Assembly (NCBI GenBank): GCA_934663645.1
Contig: CAKUKR010000056.1
Location: 1 to 15,799, forward strand
Reading direction: 5' to 3'
Source of the DNA: an uncultured Muribaculaceae bacterium
GTDB lineage: Bacteria > Bacteroidota > Bacteroidia > Bacteroidales > Muribaculaceae
Length of the DNA stretch: 15,799 bases
Both the position numbers and the translations under genes were made by a program. Shown here in pieces: positions 1 to 8,425 of this stretch (its first letter is position 1; each line of letters opens with the position of its first letter). The notes under the pieces are model-generated. The model had not been told where the DNA came from and ran no database searches. It saw only the letters and a list, made by a program, of their open reading frames with translations.

Positions 1-268
1 CACATCGGCCTCAGGTCGTCGAGACCTCCGACGTGGTCGTAATGGCTGTGGGTCAGCAGCACTGCGTCTACGTTATGGATGTCATGCAGCAGAGCCTGGC
101 TGCGGAAGTCGGGCGACACGTCGATCAGGATGTTCTGATCGTTGGTCTGTACAAGCACTGATGCCCTCATGCGCTTGTCGTGAGGGTCTTCAGACTGGCA
201 GACCCCGCAGCGGCAGCCGATTTCGGGTATGCCCTTGGACGTGCCGCTGCCCAGCACAGTCACCTTAA
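1..268 (-). other. C-terminal metallo-beta-lactamase (PhnP-like) domain of the MurB fusion, partial
   Basis: This is the start of an MBL-fold hydrolase domain, residues from about 347 to beyond 435 of the fusion. It opens with the first strand VTVLGSGTSKGIPEIGC, followed by a cysteine cluster GCRCGVC, then a strand NILIDVSPDFR and the metal-binding motif THSHYDH, with His420, His422, Asp424 and His425. The opening glycine-rich strand and GCxCxxC cluster are characteristic of the PhnP-like branch of the MBL superfamily. Known PhnP cleaves cyclic ribose phosphates in phosphonate breakdown, but many relatives are uncharacterised, so the substrate here cannot be stated. About two thirds of the domain lies beyond base 1. 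Confidence 0.85.
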
Positions 269-1307
269 TTGATGTGTCGATATAGTTCACCTCGCGGCGC
301 AGGCGTATGCCGTACTTTTGCATCACTGTATTCTCTATATGCTGAGCCAGCGCGGTTACGTCGGCGGCAGTGGCATTGCCGGTGTTGGCTATCACAAGGC
401 ACTGCTTGGGATATACCTGTGCGCCCCCGATGCGGTAGCCTTTCAGCCCGGCATGTTCGATAAGCCACCCGGCCGGGACTTTCACCCGGTGGTCGTCCAC
501 GCGGTATGACGGCACGTCAGGGTCTCGCCGCAGCACTTCCTCGCGGAAATAATACTCCGACCCGACAGGGTTTTTGAAGAAGCTGCCCGCGCTGCCGATG
601 GCTTTCGGGTCTGGCAGTTTCTCATTGCGCAGACGCATAACCTCGCTGCGCACTTCTTCGGGAGAGGGGCTGTGTCCGAGGCTTTCGCTCCACGTTTTCA
701 GCGGGCCGTAGTCGAGATGCTTAGCCTTGCCGTCGTGGTTGAGGCGGAAGCTGACGCGCAGTATGAAGTATCGTCCTTTCCACTCGCGTTTGAAGCGGCT
801 GTCGCGGTATCCAAACTGGCATTCCTCTCGTGAGAGCATCACGGTTCTGCGCGACATTGTGTCGAAACACTCCACCGAGTGTATGTAGTCGCCGGCCTCC
901 ACACCGTATGCCCCTACATTCTGCACAGCAGCCGCGCCGACTTCTCCCGGTATGCCAGACAGGTTTTCAAGCCCTGAAAGCCCCTGCTCGAGAGTCCACG
1001 CTATGAAATCGTCCATGCGTTCGCCAGCTCCAGCTATTGCGTATACCGTGTCGGGGTCTTTTTCGTAGCGGCGGAAGCCACGTATGCCGCAATGCAGTAT
1101 AAGTCCGTCAAAATCACGGATGAACAGCAGGTTGCTTCCCTCACCGATGTGCAGCACCGGGTAGTTGAGGTACTCCTGTGTCCGTGACAGAGCCTCCAGT
1201 TGACGGACATTGGCGTATTCGGCATACATGCGTGTGCGGACGGGTATTCCGAAGGTGGTATGTGACGTGATGTCTATGTCGTGTTTTATCAAATCAGTCG
1301 CTTTCAT
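1..1307 (-). CDS. murB: UDP-N-acetylmuramate dehydrogenase (MurB) fused in frame to a PhnP-like metallo-beta-lactamase domain; C-terminus cut by window edge
   Basis: MurB is the FAD enzyme that reduces UDP-GlcNAc-enolpyruvate with NADPH to UDP-MurNAc, a cytosolic step of peptidoglycan precursor synthesis. Residues 1 to about 345 are a full-length MurB. Visible motifs are the FAD-binding GEGSNLL, the segment SGIPGEVGAAAVQNVGAYG, GYRDSRFK with Tyr167 and Arg168, GSAGSFFKNP with the catalytic serine at about 242, and the terminal REVNYI with the catalytic glutamate at about 339. These match E. coli Tyr158, Arg159, Ser229 and Glu325 in order and roughly in spacing. I read every codon from 1307 to 3 and found no stop, so translation passes the normal MurB end into a second domain that begins near residue 347 with IKVTVLGSGTSKG. 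An internal GTG at 290 could in principle start the second domain separately, but no ribosome binding site supports it. The ATG at 1307 lies 34 bases after the lipoprotein gene, suggesting co-transcription. MurB is certain; the fusion is as read here. Confidence 0.93.
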   Translation of the reverse strand, partial: MKATDLIKHDIDITSHTTFGIPVRTRMYAEYANVRQLEALSRTQEYLNYPVLHIGEGSNLLFIRDFDGLILHCGIRGFRRYEKDPDTVYAIAGAGERMDDFIAWTLEQGLSGLENLSGIPGEVGAAAVQNVGAYGVEAGDYIHSVECFDTMSRRTVMLSREECQFGYRDSRFKREWKGRYFILRVSFRLNHDGKAKHLDYGPLKTWSESLGHSPSPEEVRSEVMRLRNEKLPDPKAIGSAGSFFKNPVGSEYYFREEVLRRDPDVPSYRVDDHRVKVPAGWLIEHAGLKGYRIGGAQVYPKQCLVIANTGNATAADVTALAQHIENTVMQKYGIRLRREVNYIDTSIKVTVLGSGTSKGIPEIGCRCGVCQSEDPHDKRMRASVLVQTNDQNILIDVSPDFRSQALLHDIHNVDAVLLTHSHYDHVGGLDDLRPM

Positions 1308-1341
1308 GAGTTGTCTTGGTTTTGTGTGTCCGGGTGTGTTT

Positions 1342-2295
1342 TTACTGTCTGAAATCTACGAGTATGCCATCCTCGAATTGCAGGTATCTGCCGCCGTCGT
1401 ATTTCCACAGGTCGAGGGTGTTGGCATAGCTGCGCCCGGAGTCCGCGTCTGCCGGCATCCCCATTGACAGGCGGCACTCCTGCTTGGTCATCCCTTGCCG
1501 CACGCGCCCTCGCTGTATCAGTTCCCACACGTCAGGCTCGATGTTGGGGTACTGCTTCTTCAGGTCGGTCAGGTAGAACAGCGAGGCGAAGCGTCGGCTC
1601 GATGTCTGGCTGCCGTCTTCGGGGTTCATGTAGTAGTTGCCTACTGTGCCGCCGCTGTCTGTGAATGTCACCTTTATTGGGAAAATCATATTGCCTGGCG
1701 TGACTGCGGTCACTGTCACGGGGATGTATTTGCGCCCGACAAAATCCTCGTCCTCCTCATCATACCATAGCTGCGTGCGTGTCCAGTAGGTGTTGCCGTG
1801 CATACGGCGGTCTATGGCATGGACAGTCTCCATGTCTATCAGAGCCGCAATGTCAAGACTGGTGAACTCTTTGGGCGCATTGTCCGTTGGGATGCCTGTG
1901 TCGTACAGGTATTTTCCTTCTGTGCCTTCAAGCGCCAGCGCGGCTGTGACGCTGCCGTCAGGGTGGTGTTCGGGTTGTGTGCCCGCATACGTCAGTATGT
2001 CGCCACGGTGAGGTTGCTTGCCCGGATCGGCCGGGAGTGTCCGCTGCACGAGCATAACGGCAATTTTGTCGTCAGCCACATAGAACTGCCGCCCCTCTTT
2101 CCATTCGCCGAGTGGCGTGCCGTTGATGTCCGCCAGGTACAGGTCTTCTGCCGACGGCGCGATCTCACGTGTGTCACTGCGCGACAGCTTGATGGCCTGT
2201 GTGCTCTCGACACCGGTAAAACACGAGGTGAGTGAAGCCGTTGCGGCAACACTCATCCCGGTTAACAGTATATGTATGATGCGGTGTCTGTTCAA
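1342..2295 (-). CDS. Putative lipoprotein with a BamE/SmpA-like C-terminal segment
   Basis: This 317-residue protein has no function I recognise. It starts with a lipoprotein signal peptide: basic n-region MNRHR, a hydrophobic stretch, then lipobox SLTSC with the acylated cysteine at about 25, so it should be a membrane-anchored envelope protein. The middle is rich in beta-strand-like sequence without known motifs. The last 56 residues (RGRVRQGMTKQECRLSMGMP, then LDLWKYDGGRYLQFEDGILV) resemble the small BamE/SmpA/OmlA fold: a G-M-T-x-x-x helix, a G-x-P turn, an aromatic strand and a final strand. That is pattern-based inference. The start is a TTG that overlaps the purL TGA as TTGA, which implies translational coupling. 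The internal ATG at codon 14 would remove the basic n-region, so TTG is preferred. murB follows 34 bases downstream. Confidence 0.8.
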   Translation of the reverse strand: MNRHRIIHILLTGMSVAATASLTSCFTGVESTQAIKLSRSDTREIAPSAEDLYLADINGTPLGEWKEGRQFYVADDKIAVMLVQRTLPADPGKQPHRGDILTYAGTQPEHHPDGSVTAALALEGTEGKYLYDTGIPTDNAPKEFTSLDIAALIDMETVHAIDRRMHGNTYWTRTQLWYDEEDEDFVGRKYIPVTVTAVTPGNMIFPIKVTFTDSGGTVGNYYMNPEDGSQTSSRRFASLFYLTDLKKQYPNIEPDVWELIQRGRVRQGMTKQECRLSMGMPADADSGRSYANTLDLWKYDGGRYLQFEDGILVDFRQ

Positions 2296-5200
2296 TGTTC
2301 AAACCATTTGCGTGCGTTGACGAATGCCGTCAGCCACGGGGTGATTTGGTCTCTCAGTCTGCCGGAGGGGTAGTACCCGCACTGCCAGGGGAATATGGCG
2401 CGTTCCAGGTGCGGCATCATTGCCAGATGACGGCCGTCCTTGCTGCATATTGCTGCCACCGACCCGAATGACCCGTTGGGGTTGCCAGGGTATGTGCCGT
2501 ATGCGTAGCGTGCTGCGATGTTGTGGTCTGACAGTTTCCCGGGCAGTGAGAATCTGCCCTCGCCGTGAGCCACCCAGATGCCGAGCTTCATGCCAGCGAG
2601 CGGCGACAGCATGACACTGTTGTTTTCGGGTATCTCAACTGACAGGAACGCAGACTCAAACTTGCCCGACGTGTTGTGGTGCATCGACGGGTGAACCTCA
2701 GCCTCTGGCTCGATGAGCCCAAGCTCCATCATCAGCTGGCATCCGTTGCAGATGCCCAGCGAGAGTGTGTCCTCGCGTGCGTAGAAATTCTTGAGAGCTG
2801 TGCGAGCCTTCTCGTTGTACAGGAAGCCGCCGGCCCAGCCTTTGGCAGAACCCAGCACGTCCGAGTTGGAGAAGCCTCCGCAGAACACTATCATGTTCAC
2901 GTCCTCGAGTGTCTCGCGCCCGCTTGTCAAGTCAGTCATGTGCACGTCCTTGACATCAAAGCCGGCCAGGTAGAGGCTGTATGCCATTTCACGGTCGCCG
3001 TTGACGCCCTTTTCACGGATTATGGCAGCCGTGATGCCCGACTTGCCCGGACGCTCGAATGACAGTCCGTAGCTGCTCAGCTTGCCGTTGAACGATGAGG
3101 GAATGTTGTACAACACAGGCTGCTTGCGGTAGTTGCGGTAACGGAGTTCAGCGCATTTCTCGCCGCTCTGGTCGCGGTCGAGCAGGTATGATGAGTGGTA
3201 CCATACGTCGCGCAGCGCGTCGATGTCAAATGTATGTATGCTGTCATGGTGCGTAACCTTCAATTTGCGCTCCTTGCTGACGCAGCCGATTTTGTAGTAG
3301 CATACGCCGGCTGCCTTGAGTTCCTCCTCTGCTGTGGCGAGGTTGCTGTCTGCCACCTGTATTACAACGCCTGGGTTCTCGGCAAAGAGTATTTTGACAG
3401 TGTCGTCCTCTGCGAAGCTGTCGAGGTTTATCTCCATGCCGAACCGCGTGTTGGCGAAATTCATTTCCAGCAGGGTGGTAATCAGTCCTCCTGCGCTGAT
3501 GTCATGCTGCGCCAGCACCAAGCCTCGGCGGTTGAGCGTCTGCAACGCGCAGAATGCGGAGGCAAACGCCTCGGGATTTTTCACCGTCGGGGCTTCGCTG
3601 CCTACAGCGTTGAGCGACTGGAAGAATGCCGAGCCGCCCAGCTTGAAGGCATCGCTGCTCATATCTATGTACATGAATGTGGACTGGCGCGACGATGCCA
3701 CAGGCGAGATGACCTTTCTAATGTCGCGCACTTCGCCGGCTGCGGAGATAATGACTGTGCCAGGGGCAAGCACCTTGCGGTCGCCGTATTTCTGCGTCAT
3801 CGACAGCGAGTCCTTTCCTGTCGGTATGTTCACGCCCAGCGCACGCGCAAATGCGGAGCATGCCTCGACGGCGCGGTACAATGCGGCATCCTCCCCGGGA
3901 TTCTTGCACGGCCACATCCAGTTGGCTGACAGGGACACTGATTTCAGCCCGTCCATGAGCAATGCTCCTGAAATATTGGTCAGTGCCTCGGCGATAGACA
4001 GCACCGAACCCTTTGCCGGGTCTGACAATGCTGCTTGCGGAGCATGACCTATGGAAGTGGCGATGCCGGCTTTGCCACGGTAGTCGAGTGTGGCCACGCC
4101 GCAGTCGCTCAGCGGCAGCTGCAAGCGTCCTTGGCATTGCTGTCGGGCAATGCGGCCAGTCACCGAGCGGTCTACCTTGTTGGTCAGCCAGTCTTTGCAG
4201 GCAACTGCCTCAAGCTGAAGCACCTGATTCAAGTATTCGTCTATGTGTTGTGCATCGTATTGCGCGTCGTGGTATTTATGCTCTACTGTCGTGTCCGTCA
4301 TCACCGTTTTGGGTGAGTTGCCGAACATATCCGACATATTCAGGTCAATGGGGCGCACGCCGTCTTTCTGCTCAAACACGAAGCGGGCGTCGTCGGTCGT
4401 TTCGCCGACTACATAGAACGGCGCCTGTTCGCGCTCGGCAATGCGCTTGACGCGGTCGATGTCCTTTTCTGCCATTACCAGTCCCATGCGTTCCTGGCTC
4501 TCGTTGCCGATTATCTCTTTGGACGAGAGTGTCTTGTCGCCTACGGGAAGAGCTGCTATGTCGATTTTGCCGCCAGTAGCCTCAACCAGTTCGGAAAGGG
4601 CGTTCAGGTGACCTCCTGCGCCATGGTCATGGATGCTGACACAAGGATTGCTTTCCATTTCCTCCAATGCACGAACCACGTTGCTGACACGCTTCTGCAT
4701 CTCGGGGTTGGCACGCTGCACGGCGTTGAGTTCTATTGAGTTGTCGTATTCACCGGTCTCTACTGACGAAACTGCGCCGCCACCCATGCCGATGCGGTAG
4801 TTGTCGCCTCCCATGACGACAACCTTCATCCCCGCTTCGGGCGTCTCTTTCAGCGCATCCTTCTCAGTACCCATGCCGATGCCGCCGGCCAGCATTATCA
4901 CCTTGTCGTAGGCGAGGGTGCGGTTGTCCTCTTCATGCTCGAATGTCAGCAATGAGCCGCAGATGAGCGGCTGGCCGAACTTGTTGCCGAAATCAGACGC
5001 GCCGTTTGAGGCCTTGACGAGTATCTGCTCGGGTGTCTGGTACAGCCATGGACGCGCCGCAGGTGCTTTCGCCTCCCATACGCGCCCTGGTGTCTCGGGA
5101 CGCGGATATGATGTCATGTAGACGGCTGTCCCGGCGATAGGCAGGCTGGCTTTGCCGCCGCCCATGCGGTCGCGTATCTCCCCTCCAGTGCCGGTAGCTG

Positions 5201-5981
5201 CACCGTTGAACGGCTCGACTGTGGTAGGAAAGTTATGTGTTTCCGCTTTCAGCGAAATGACGGTCTTGATTTTGCGCTCCGCGAAGAAGTCGGGACGGTC
5301 TGCGCTCACCGGCGCAAACTGTATGGCTTTCGGCCCGCGGACGAATGCTACATTGTCCTTGTATGCCGACACCAGCCCGTTGGGATGCTCCTGCGACGTC
5401 AGCTTGATCATCTTGAAGAGCGACATGGGCATCTCCTTGCCGTCGATTACAAATGTGCCGTTGAATATCTTGTGGCGGCAATGCTCCGAATTTACTTGTG
5501 AAAAGCCGAACACTTCCGAGTCGGTCAGCCGTCGTCCCAGCCGCTGCGACAGCAACGTGAGATACTCAATCTCGTCGGGCGAGAGGGCAAGTCCCTGCTC
5601 GCGGTTGTAGCTCTCGAGGTCATCAACGTGGATGATTTCCTCTGGGCGGCGTGATGTGTCGAACACCTTCTGTCCCAGTCCGTCATAGACGCTGCGGAGC
5701 ATGCGGTCATACTCTGGGTTGTCAGATGTCGCCCGCTCGAACATCTCGATGCGGGTCAGCCCATCGATACCCATATTGGCCGCCATCTCGACGGCATTGG
5801 TGCTCCACGGAGTTATCATCTCGCTGCGAGGCCCGATGTACTTGCCCTTTATACTGCCTGTCTTTAGCGCATTTGCACCCGAAAACAGCCAGTTCAGCTT
5901 GCTCACAACCTCTTCCGAGAGGGGAGCTGTGCTCTCAACGGCAATAACATGGTCTCTGTCCTTCTTGAAAAATGTAATCAT
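2292..5981 (-). CDS. purL: Phosphoribosylformylglycinamidine synthase (FGAM synthase, large single-chain type)
   Basis: The enzyme converts FGAR, glutamine and ATP to FGAM, the fourth step of purine synthesis, in the cytosol. At 1,229 residues this is the large form that carries the synthase and glutaminase in one chain. The N-terminal domain contains PRSEMITPWSTNA (about 51-63). Then comes the conserved SEHCRHK (about 165-171), two AIR-synthetase-like halves with KAETHNFPT and HDHGAGGHLNALSE, and a C-terminal class I glutaminase. That domain has LGICNGCQL with nucleophile Cys at about 1078 and MPHLER with His and Glu at about 1191 and 1193. All key residues are present. The frame is open up to an earlier ATG at 6017, but family members begin like MITFFKKDRDHVIAVES. 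The 6017 start would also lie inside the predicted -7 element, so 5981 is chosen. The stop overlaps the lipoprotein start. Confidence 0.97.
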   Translation of the reverse strand: MITFFKKDRDHVIAVESTAPLSEEVVSKLNWLFSGANALKTGSIKGKYIGPRSEMITPWSTNAVEMAANMGIDGLTRIEMFERATSDNPEYDRMLRSVYDGLGQKVFDTSRRPEEIIHVDDLESYNREQGLALSPDEIEYLTLLSQRLGRRLTDSEVFGFSQVNSEHCRHKIFNGTFVIDGKEMPMSLFKMIKLTSQEHPNGLVSAYKDNVAFVRGPKAIQFAPVSADRPDFFAERKIKTVISLKAETHNFPTTVEPFNGAATGTGGEIRDRMGGGKASLPIAGTAVYMTSYPRPETPGRVWEAKAPAARPWLYQTPEQILVKASNGASDFGNKFGQPLICGSLLTFEHEEDNRTLAYDKVIMLAGGIGMGTEKDALKETPEAGMKVVVMGGDNYRIGMGGGAVSSVETGEYDNSIELNAVQRANPEMQKRVSNVVRALEEMESNPCVSIHDHGAGGHLNALSELVEATGGKIDIAALPVGDKTLSSKEIIGNESQERMGLVMAEKDIDRVKRIAEREQAPFYVVGETTDDARFVFEQKDGVRPIDLNMSDMFGNSPKTVMTDTTVEHKYHDAQYDAQHIDEYLNQVLQLEAVACKDWLTNKVDRSVTGRIARQQCQGRLQLPLSDCGVATLDYRGKAGIATSIGHAPQAALSDPAKGSVLSIAEALTNISGALLMDGLKSVSLSANWMWPCKNPGEDAALYRAVEACSAFARALGVNIPTGKDSLSMTQKYGDRKVLAPGTVIISAAGEVRDIRKVISPVASSRQSTFMYIDMSSDAFKLGGSAFFQSLNAVGSEAPTVKNPEAFASAFCALQTLNRRGLVLAQHDISAGGLITTLLEMNFANTRFGMEINLDSFAEDDTVKILFAENPGVVIQVADSNLATAEEELKAAGVCYYKIGCVSKERKLKVTHHDSIHTFDIDALRDVWYHSSYLLDRDQSGEKCAELRYRNYRKQPVLYNIPSSFNGKLSSYGLSFERPGKSGITAAIIREKGVNGDREMAYSLYLAGFDVKDVHMTDLTSGRETLEDVNMIVFCGGFSNSDVLGSAKGWAGGFLYNEKARTALKNFYAREDTLSLGICNGCQLMMELGLIEPEAEVHPSMHHNTSGKFESAFLSVEIPENNSVMLSPLAGMKLGIWVAHGEGRFSLPGKLSDHNIAARYAYGTYPGNPNGSFGSVAAICSKDGRHLAMMPHLERAIFPWQCGYYPSGRLRDQITPWLTAFVNARKWFEH

Positions 5982-6014
5982 GCTGGTTGGTATACCTATG
6001 TCGAAATTATACCG

Positions 6015-6022
6015 CAAAGTTA
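6015..6022 (-). promoter_or_regulatory. Likely purL promoter, -7 element TAACTTTG
   Basis: On the minus strand TAACTTTG matches the Bacteroidetes -7 consensus TAnnTTTG exactly. It would place transcription start about 25-30 bases upstream of the chosen purL ATG. No TTTG or TTG lies at the expected 19-21 base distance upstream, so the -33 element is poor. The surrounding 5982-6181 gap otherwise holds the 3' trailer of the upstream gene; I see no riboswitch-like structure there. Confidence 0.5.
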
Positions 6023-6181
6023 CACAAAAAAACTCGTTCTTTTATGCCCCTCGCATGATAAAGTCATGGCCGCTGCTGAACTTCTTGCTAATGTGGTGCT
6101 GCTTCAGGGTGTTCTTTACAGAATAACGGACCTGGCAGGTTTGACCCTGACAGATCCGCTTGGTGAGGATTATGGTTTCAA

Positions 6182-8356
6182 TTACTTGATTGCCACCTTG
6201 TGTGTGCTTGTCGTGTCGGCTGTTGTGATGCGGACTACATATATGCCCGGTGTCCATGCTGATGCGTCGATGCGGTCGGCCTGTGTGGATGCCATTTTCT
6301 GTCCTGAAACGGAGTACACTTCCATAGTTGCTCCGTCTGCTCCCTCTGTGCGGATTTCGCGGTCAGCCACCCATACCTTCACATTGTCGTCGCTGACAGA
6401 TGCGATGCCTGAAAGGGCGTTGATCTTGAACGCGGGGGAGATAGTCTGGCGTTGGCGGTTGCCAGCCTTGTCGGTCATCTCAATGCGCAGGTCAAACCAG
6501 CCGGTGCGGCTCGGACGGTCAACACTGGCAAGGTTAGTTGAATAGCAGTCGCCGAAGCCAGGCATGAAGAACAGTTCGGGAATAGCTTCGACTTCGAGCG
6601 TGGTGAACGAGTCCTCGCCGTAAGGCGCGTATTCTACTTTCGGCTCAGCCTTCTCGTATGTGAAGTAGAAACGGTCGTCGCTGTGCCACTGGAAGTCGCC
6701 TCCAGAGAAGTACATTGTGCCGTCGGCTGCATTGTCGAAGCGGTCGATAACTTTGCCGTCCATGTCCTTGAATATGAGCATCTGGAGTGTCGGCGCGGTA
6801 ACGTCTTCATTACGCTCGTCATAGCTGACTTCAGTGACGTTCTTGCCCTGAAGGCCGTCAACGATTATATTGTCGTTGCGGAACGTAATGTCGATTTTGC
6901 CGGGCGCGTGTCCGTCGGTTGACCAATTATACTGCCAATCGCTGCCCAGATAGTCCGAGCTGTTCGTGAGTTTTGCCTCGCCGTTATATGAAAAGTCAGT
7001 CTTGACACAGGCATAATCTGCGCCGCGAACTTCACCAAGGCGGCCGATGTATGCCGGCTCTACATAGATGATTGTTTCTTCTCCGTAAGCATTCTTTTGG
7101 ATCATGACAGAATTGACAGGTGAGGAGTCTCCGTATGTCTGTCCCTTGGTGGCTGAAGTGAAGGTATACGCCGGATGTCCGGGGAACTCTGTGATGTCTA
7201 CGTCCTCCTCGGGGCATTGGAAAGAGTAGTTGCCGCACTCGGAGTGGTTGTTGTTGATGTATTCCCAGCCGTCCTGGACGCGCCTTACCGGCAGTCCCAT
7301 GGTTGCTGCCATGGCATCATACTCGAAGCCTTCACTGTCCTTCATTATCTTGTGGAACTCGTAGTTCCCGACTGTGACAACAGTCTGTATGCGCACTTCC
7401 GCACCGGGGTCTGGCGTGCCTGCAGAAATCCATACTTCCGGATTGTCGTATGTGAGATCAATTCCGCCTCCGCCGAGTGTAACTTCGTTTATCCAACCTG
7501 CGCATTTCACATGGCTTTTGTACTTTTCGCAGCCAATTTCGTCATGGATAGGTGAGTGTACGAAATCATCCTGATACATCACGAATGGAGCTTCATTGCG
7601 GATTGTGGTTTTCTCAGTGCCGGTACCCGTGATTTCAAGTGCATAACATTTTCCGTCAGCTTCTACCAGCGCTGTCGTACAGACAGTATAGTTGTCGCTG
7701 AGAGGTGACACTTTCAGTCGTGATATTGAATTGACTTCTTCTTCACTCATTCCGAAATCCGCCATGCGGACACCTGTTGCTATGGAGCCTACATTCTTGC
7801 GGTAGACGACAGTTGAACTCACCAACATGTCAGCAGTTGCATTGGTATAGTCAATTTCAAAGCTCTCCGGGTCGGTGAGTATCCCCAACGAGACCTTTCT
7901 GCCGTCCGGCAAGTAGCCGTCTGATGTCACACAGAGAGGCGCTTCGTCGGTCGAGAAGTGGATTTCAGTGTCTCCTGTGATTGTGACGCTTTCCTTGAAC
8001 ATGGTCAGCACTTCCCCATTTTGATTCCAGCACTGTCCGCAGAGGTCGTATGTGCCGACCGGCACCTCAAATACGCCCGCGTTTTCTTCAGGCCACATTT
8101 CGTTGTAGACGTTCTCATTGTAGATGGCGCAGTACGGTGAGAACTCGCCCTCTTTGAAGTCGAACGTTACATTCACCTTGAAGAGCTGTCCGTCCGCCTT
8201 CGTCGGCTTGTGCATTCTGGCGTTTGCCGGCGTGAACTTGGAGTGTTTCAGCTCGCCGGGCTTTGCGTGCCGGTCGGCGGTGCGGTTGGCGGGCGCGTAT
8301 GCCATCATCGAAATGGAGGCAAACGCCATCAGTACTAAATGTAAGATTTTCGTCAT
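6182..8356 (-). CDS. Secreted protein with a type IX secretion (Por) C-terminal sorting domain
   Basis: This 724-residue protein has an N-terminal signal peptide (MTKILHLVLMAFASISMMAYA) and a C-terminal type A T9SS sorting domain of about 70 residues. That domain shows the usual pattern: a strand VKVWVADREI, then MEVYSVSGQKM, then WTPGIYVVRITTADTTSTHK ending in VAIK. The protein is therefore expected to cross the outer membrane by the Por system and be anchored at the surface or released. Between the two ends I see only beta-rich modules. One near residues 50-135 looks like a small beta-sandwich. A region just before the sorting tail (FDLRIEMTDKAGNRQRQTI) looks like C-terminal accessory modules of Bacteroidales secreted proteins. 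No protease triad or glycosidase motif is evident. The frame is open further upstream to 8458, but the ATG at 8356 gives the signal peptide and lies downstream of the predicted promoter. Confidence 0.85.
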   Translation of the reverse strand: MTKILHLVLMAFASISMMAYAPANRTADRHAKPGELKHSKFTPANARMHKPTKADGQLFKVNVTFDFKEGEFSPYCAIYNENVYNEMWPEENAGVFEVPVGTYDLCGQCWNQNGEVLTMFKESVTITGDTEIHFSTDEAPLCVTSDGYLPDGRKVSLGILTDPESFEIDYTNATADMLVSSTVVYRKNVGSIATGVRMADFGMSEEEVNSISRLKVSPLSDNYTVCTTALVEADGKCYALEITGTGTEKTTIRNEAPFVMYQDDFVHSPIHDEIGCEKYKSHVKCAGWINEVTLGGGGIDLTYDNPEVWISAGTPDPGAEVRIQTVVTVGNYEFHKIMKDSEGFEYDAMAATMGLPVRRVQDGWEYINNNHSECGNYSFQCPEEDVDITEFPGHPAYTFTSATKGQTYGDSSPVNSVMIQKNAYGEETIIYVEPAYIGRLGEVRGADYACVKTDFSYNGEAKLTNSSDYLGSDWQYNWSTDGHAPGKIDITFRNDNIIVDGLQGKNVTEVSYDERNEDVTAPTLQMLIFKDMDGKVIDRFDNAADGTMYFSGGDFQWHSDDRFYFTYEKAEPKVEYAPYGEDSFTTLEVEAIPELFFMPGFGDCYSTNLASVDRPSRTGWFDLRIEMTDKAGNRQRQTISPAFKINALSGIASVSDDNVKVWVADREIRTEGADGATMEVYSVSGQKMASTQADRIDASAWTPGIYVVRITTADTTSTHKVAIK

Positions 8357-8394
8357 AATGTGATGTATTAGAGTGTAGTTGATTTTTGTCGCTG

Positions 8395-8425
8395 TAAAGT
8401 TAAGCATAATTCCTCTCTCTTGCAA
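8395..8425 (-). promoter_or_regulatory. Likely promoter of the T9SS cargo gene
   Basis: The minus strand reads TTG (8425-8423), 20 bases, then TAACTTTA (8402-8395). This fits the Bacteroidetes layout of a -33 TTG/TTTG and a -7 TAnnTTTG with a 19-21 base spacer, with one mismatch in the last base of the -7 element. The implied leader is about 30 bases before the ATG at 8356. A run of eight C (8427-8434, G on the transcribed strand sense) sits immediately upstream of the -33 element. Confidence 0.55.

Noticed and set aside
3195..4047. Overlapping plus-strand open frames of 244 and 243 codons inside purL
   Set aside because: They are cysteine- and arginine-rich shadows of the PurL coding strand with no plausible start context.
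6132..6153. Hairpin CTGGCAGG / CCTGACAG as a terminator for the T9SS cargo gene
   Set aside because: The 8-base stem has one mismatch and no U-tract follows on the minus strand, so it is too weak to call.
6042..6257. Minus-strand frame of 71 codons in the gap before purL
   Set aside because: It overlaps the end of the T9SS cargo gene in another frame, has unusual composition (many His, Lys, Cys) and no recognisable motif.
5949..6545. Plus-strand open frame of 198 codons with a hydrophobic stretch
   Set aside because: It overlaps the start of purL and the 3' end of the T9SS cargo gene, both well supported on the minus strand. The apparent membrane segment is the reverse complement of the Thr/Ala-rich sorting tail.
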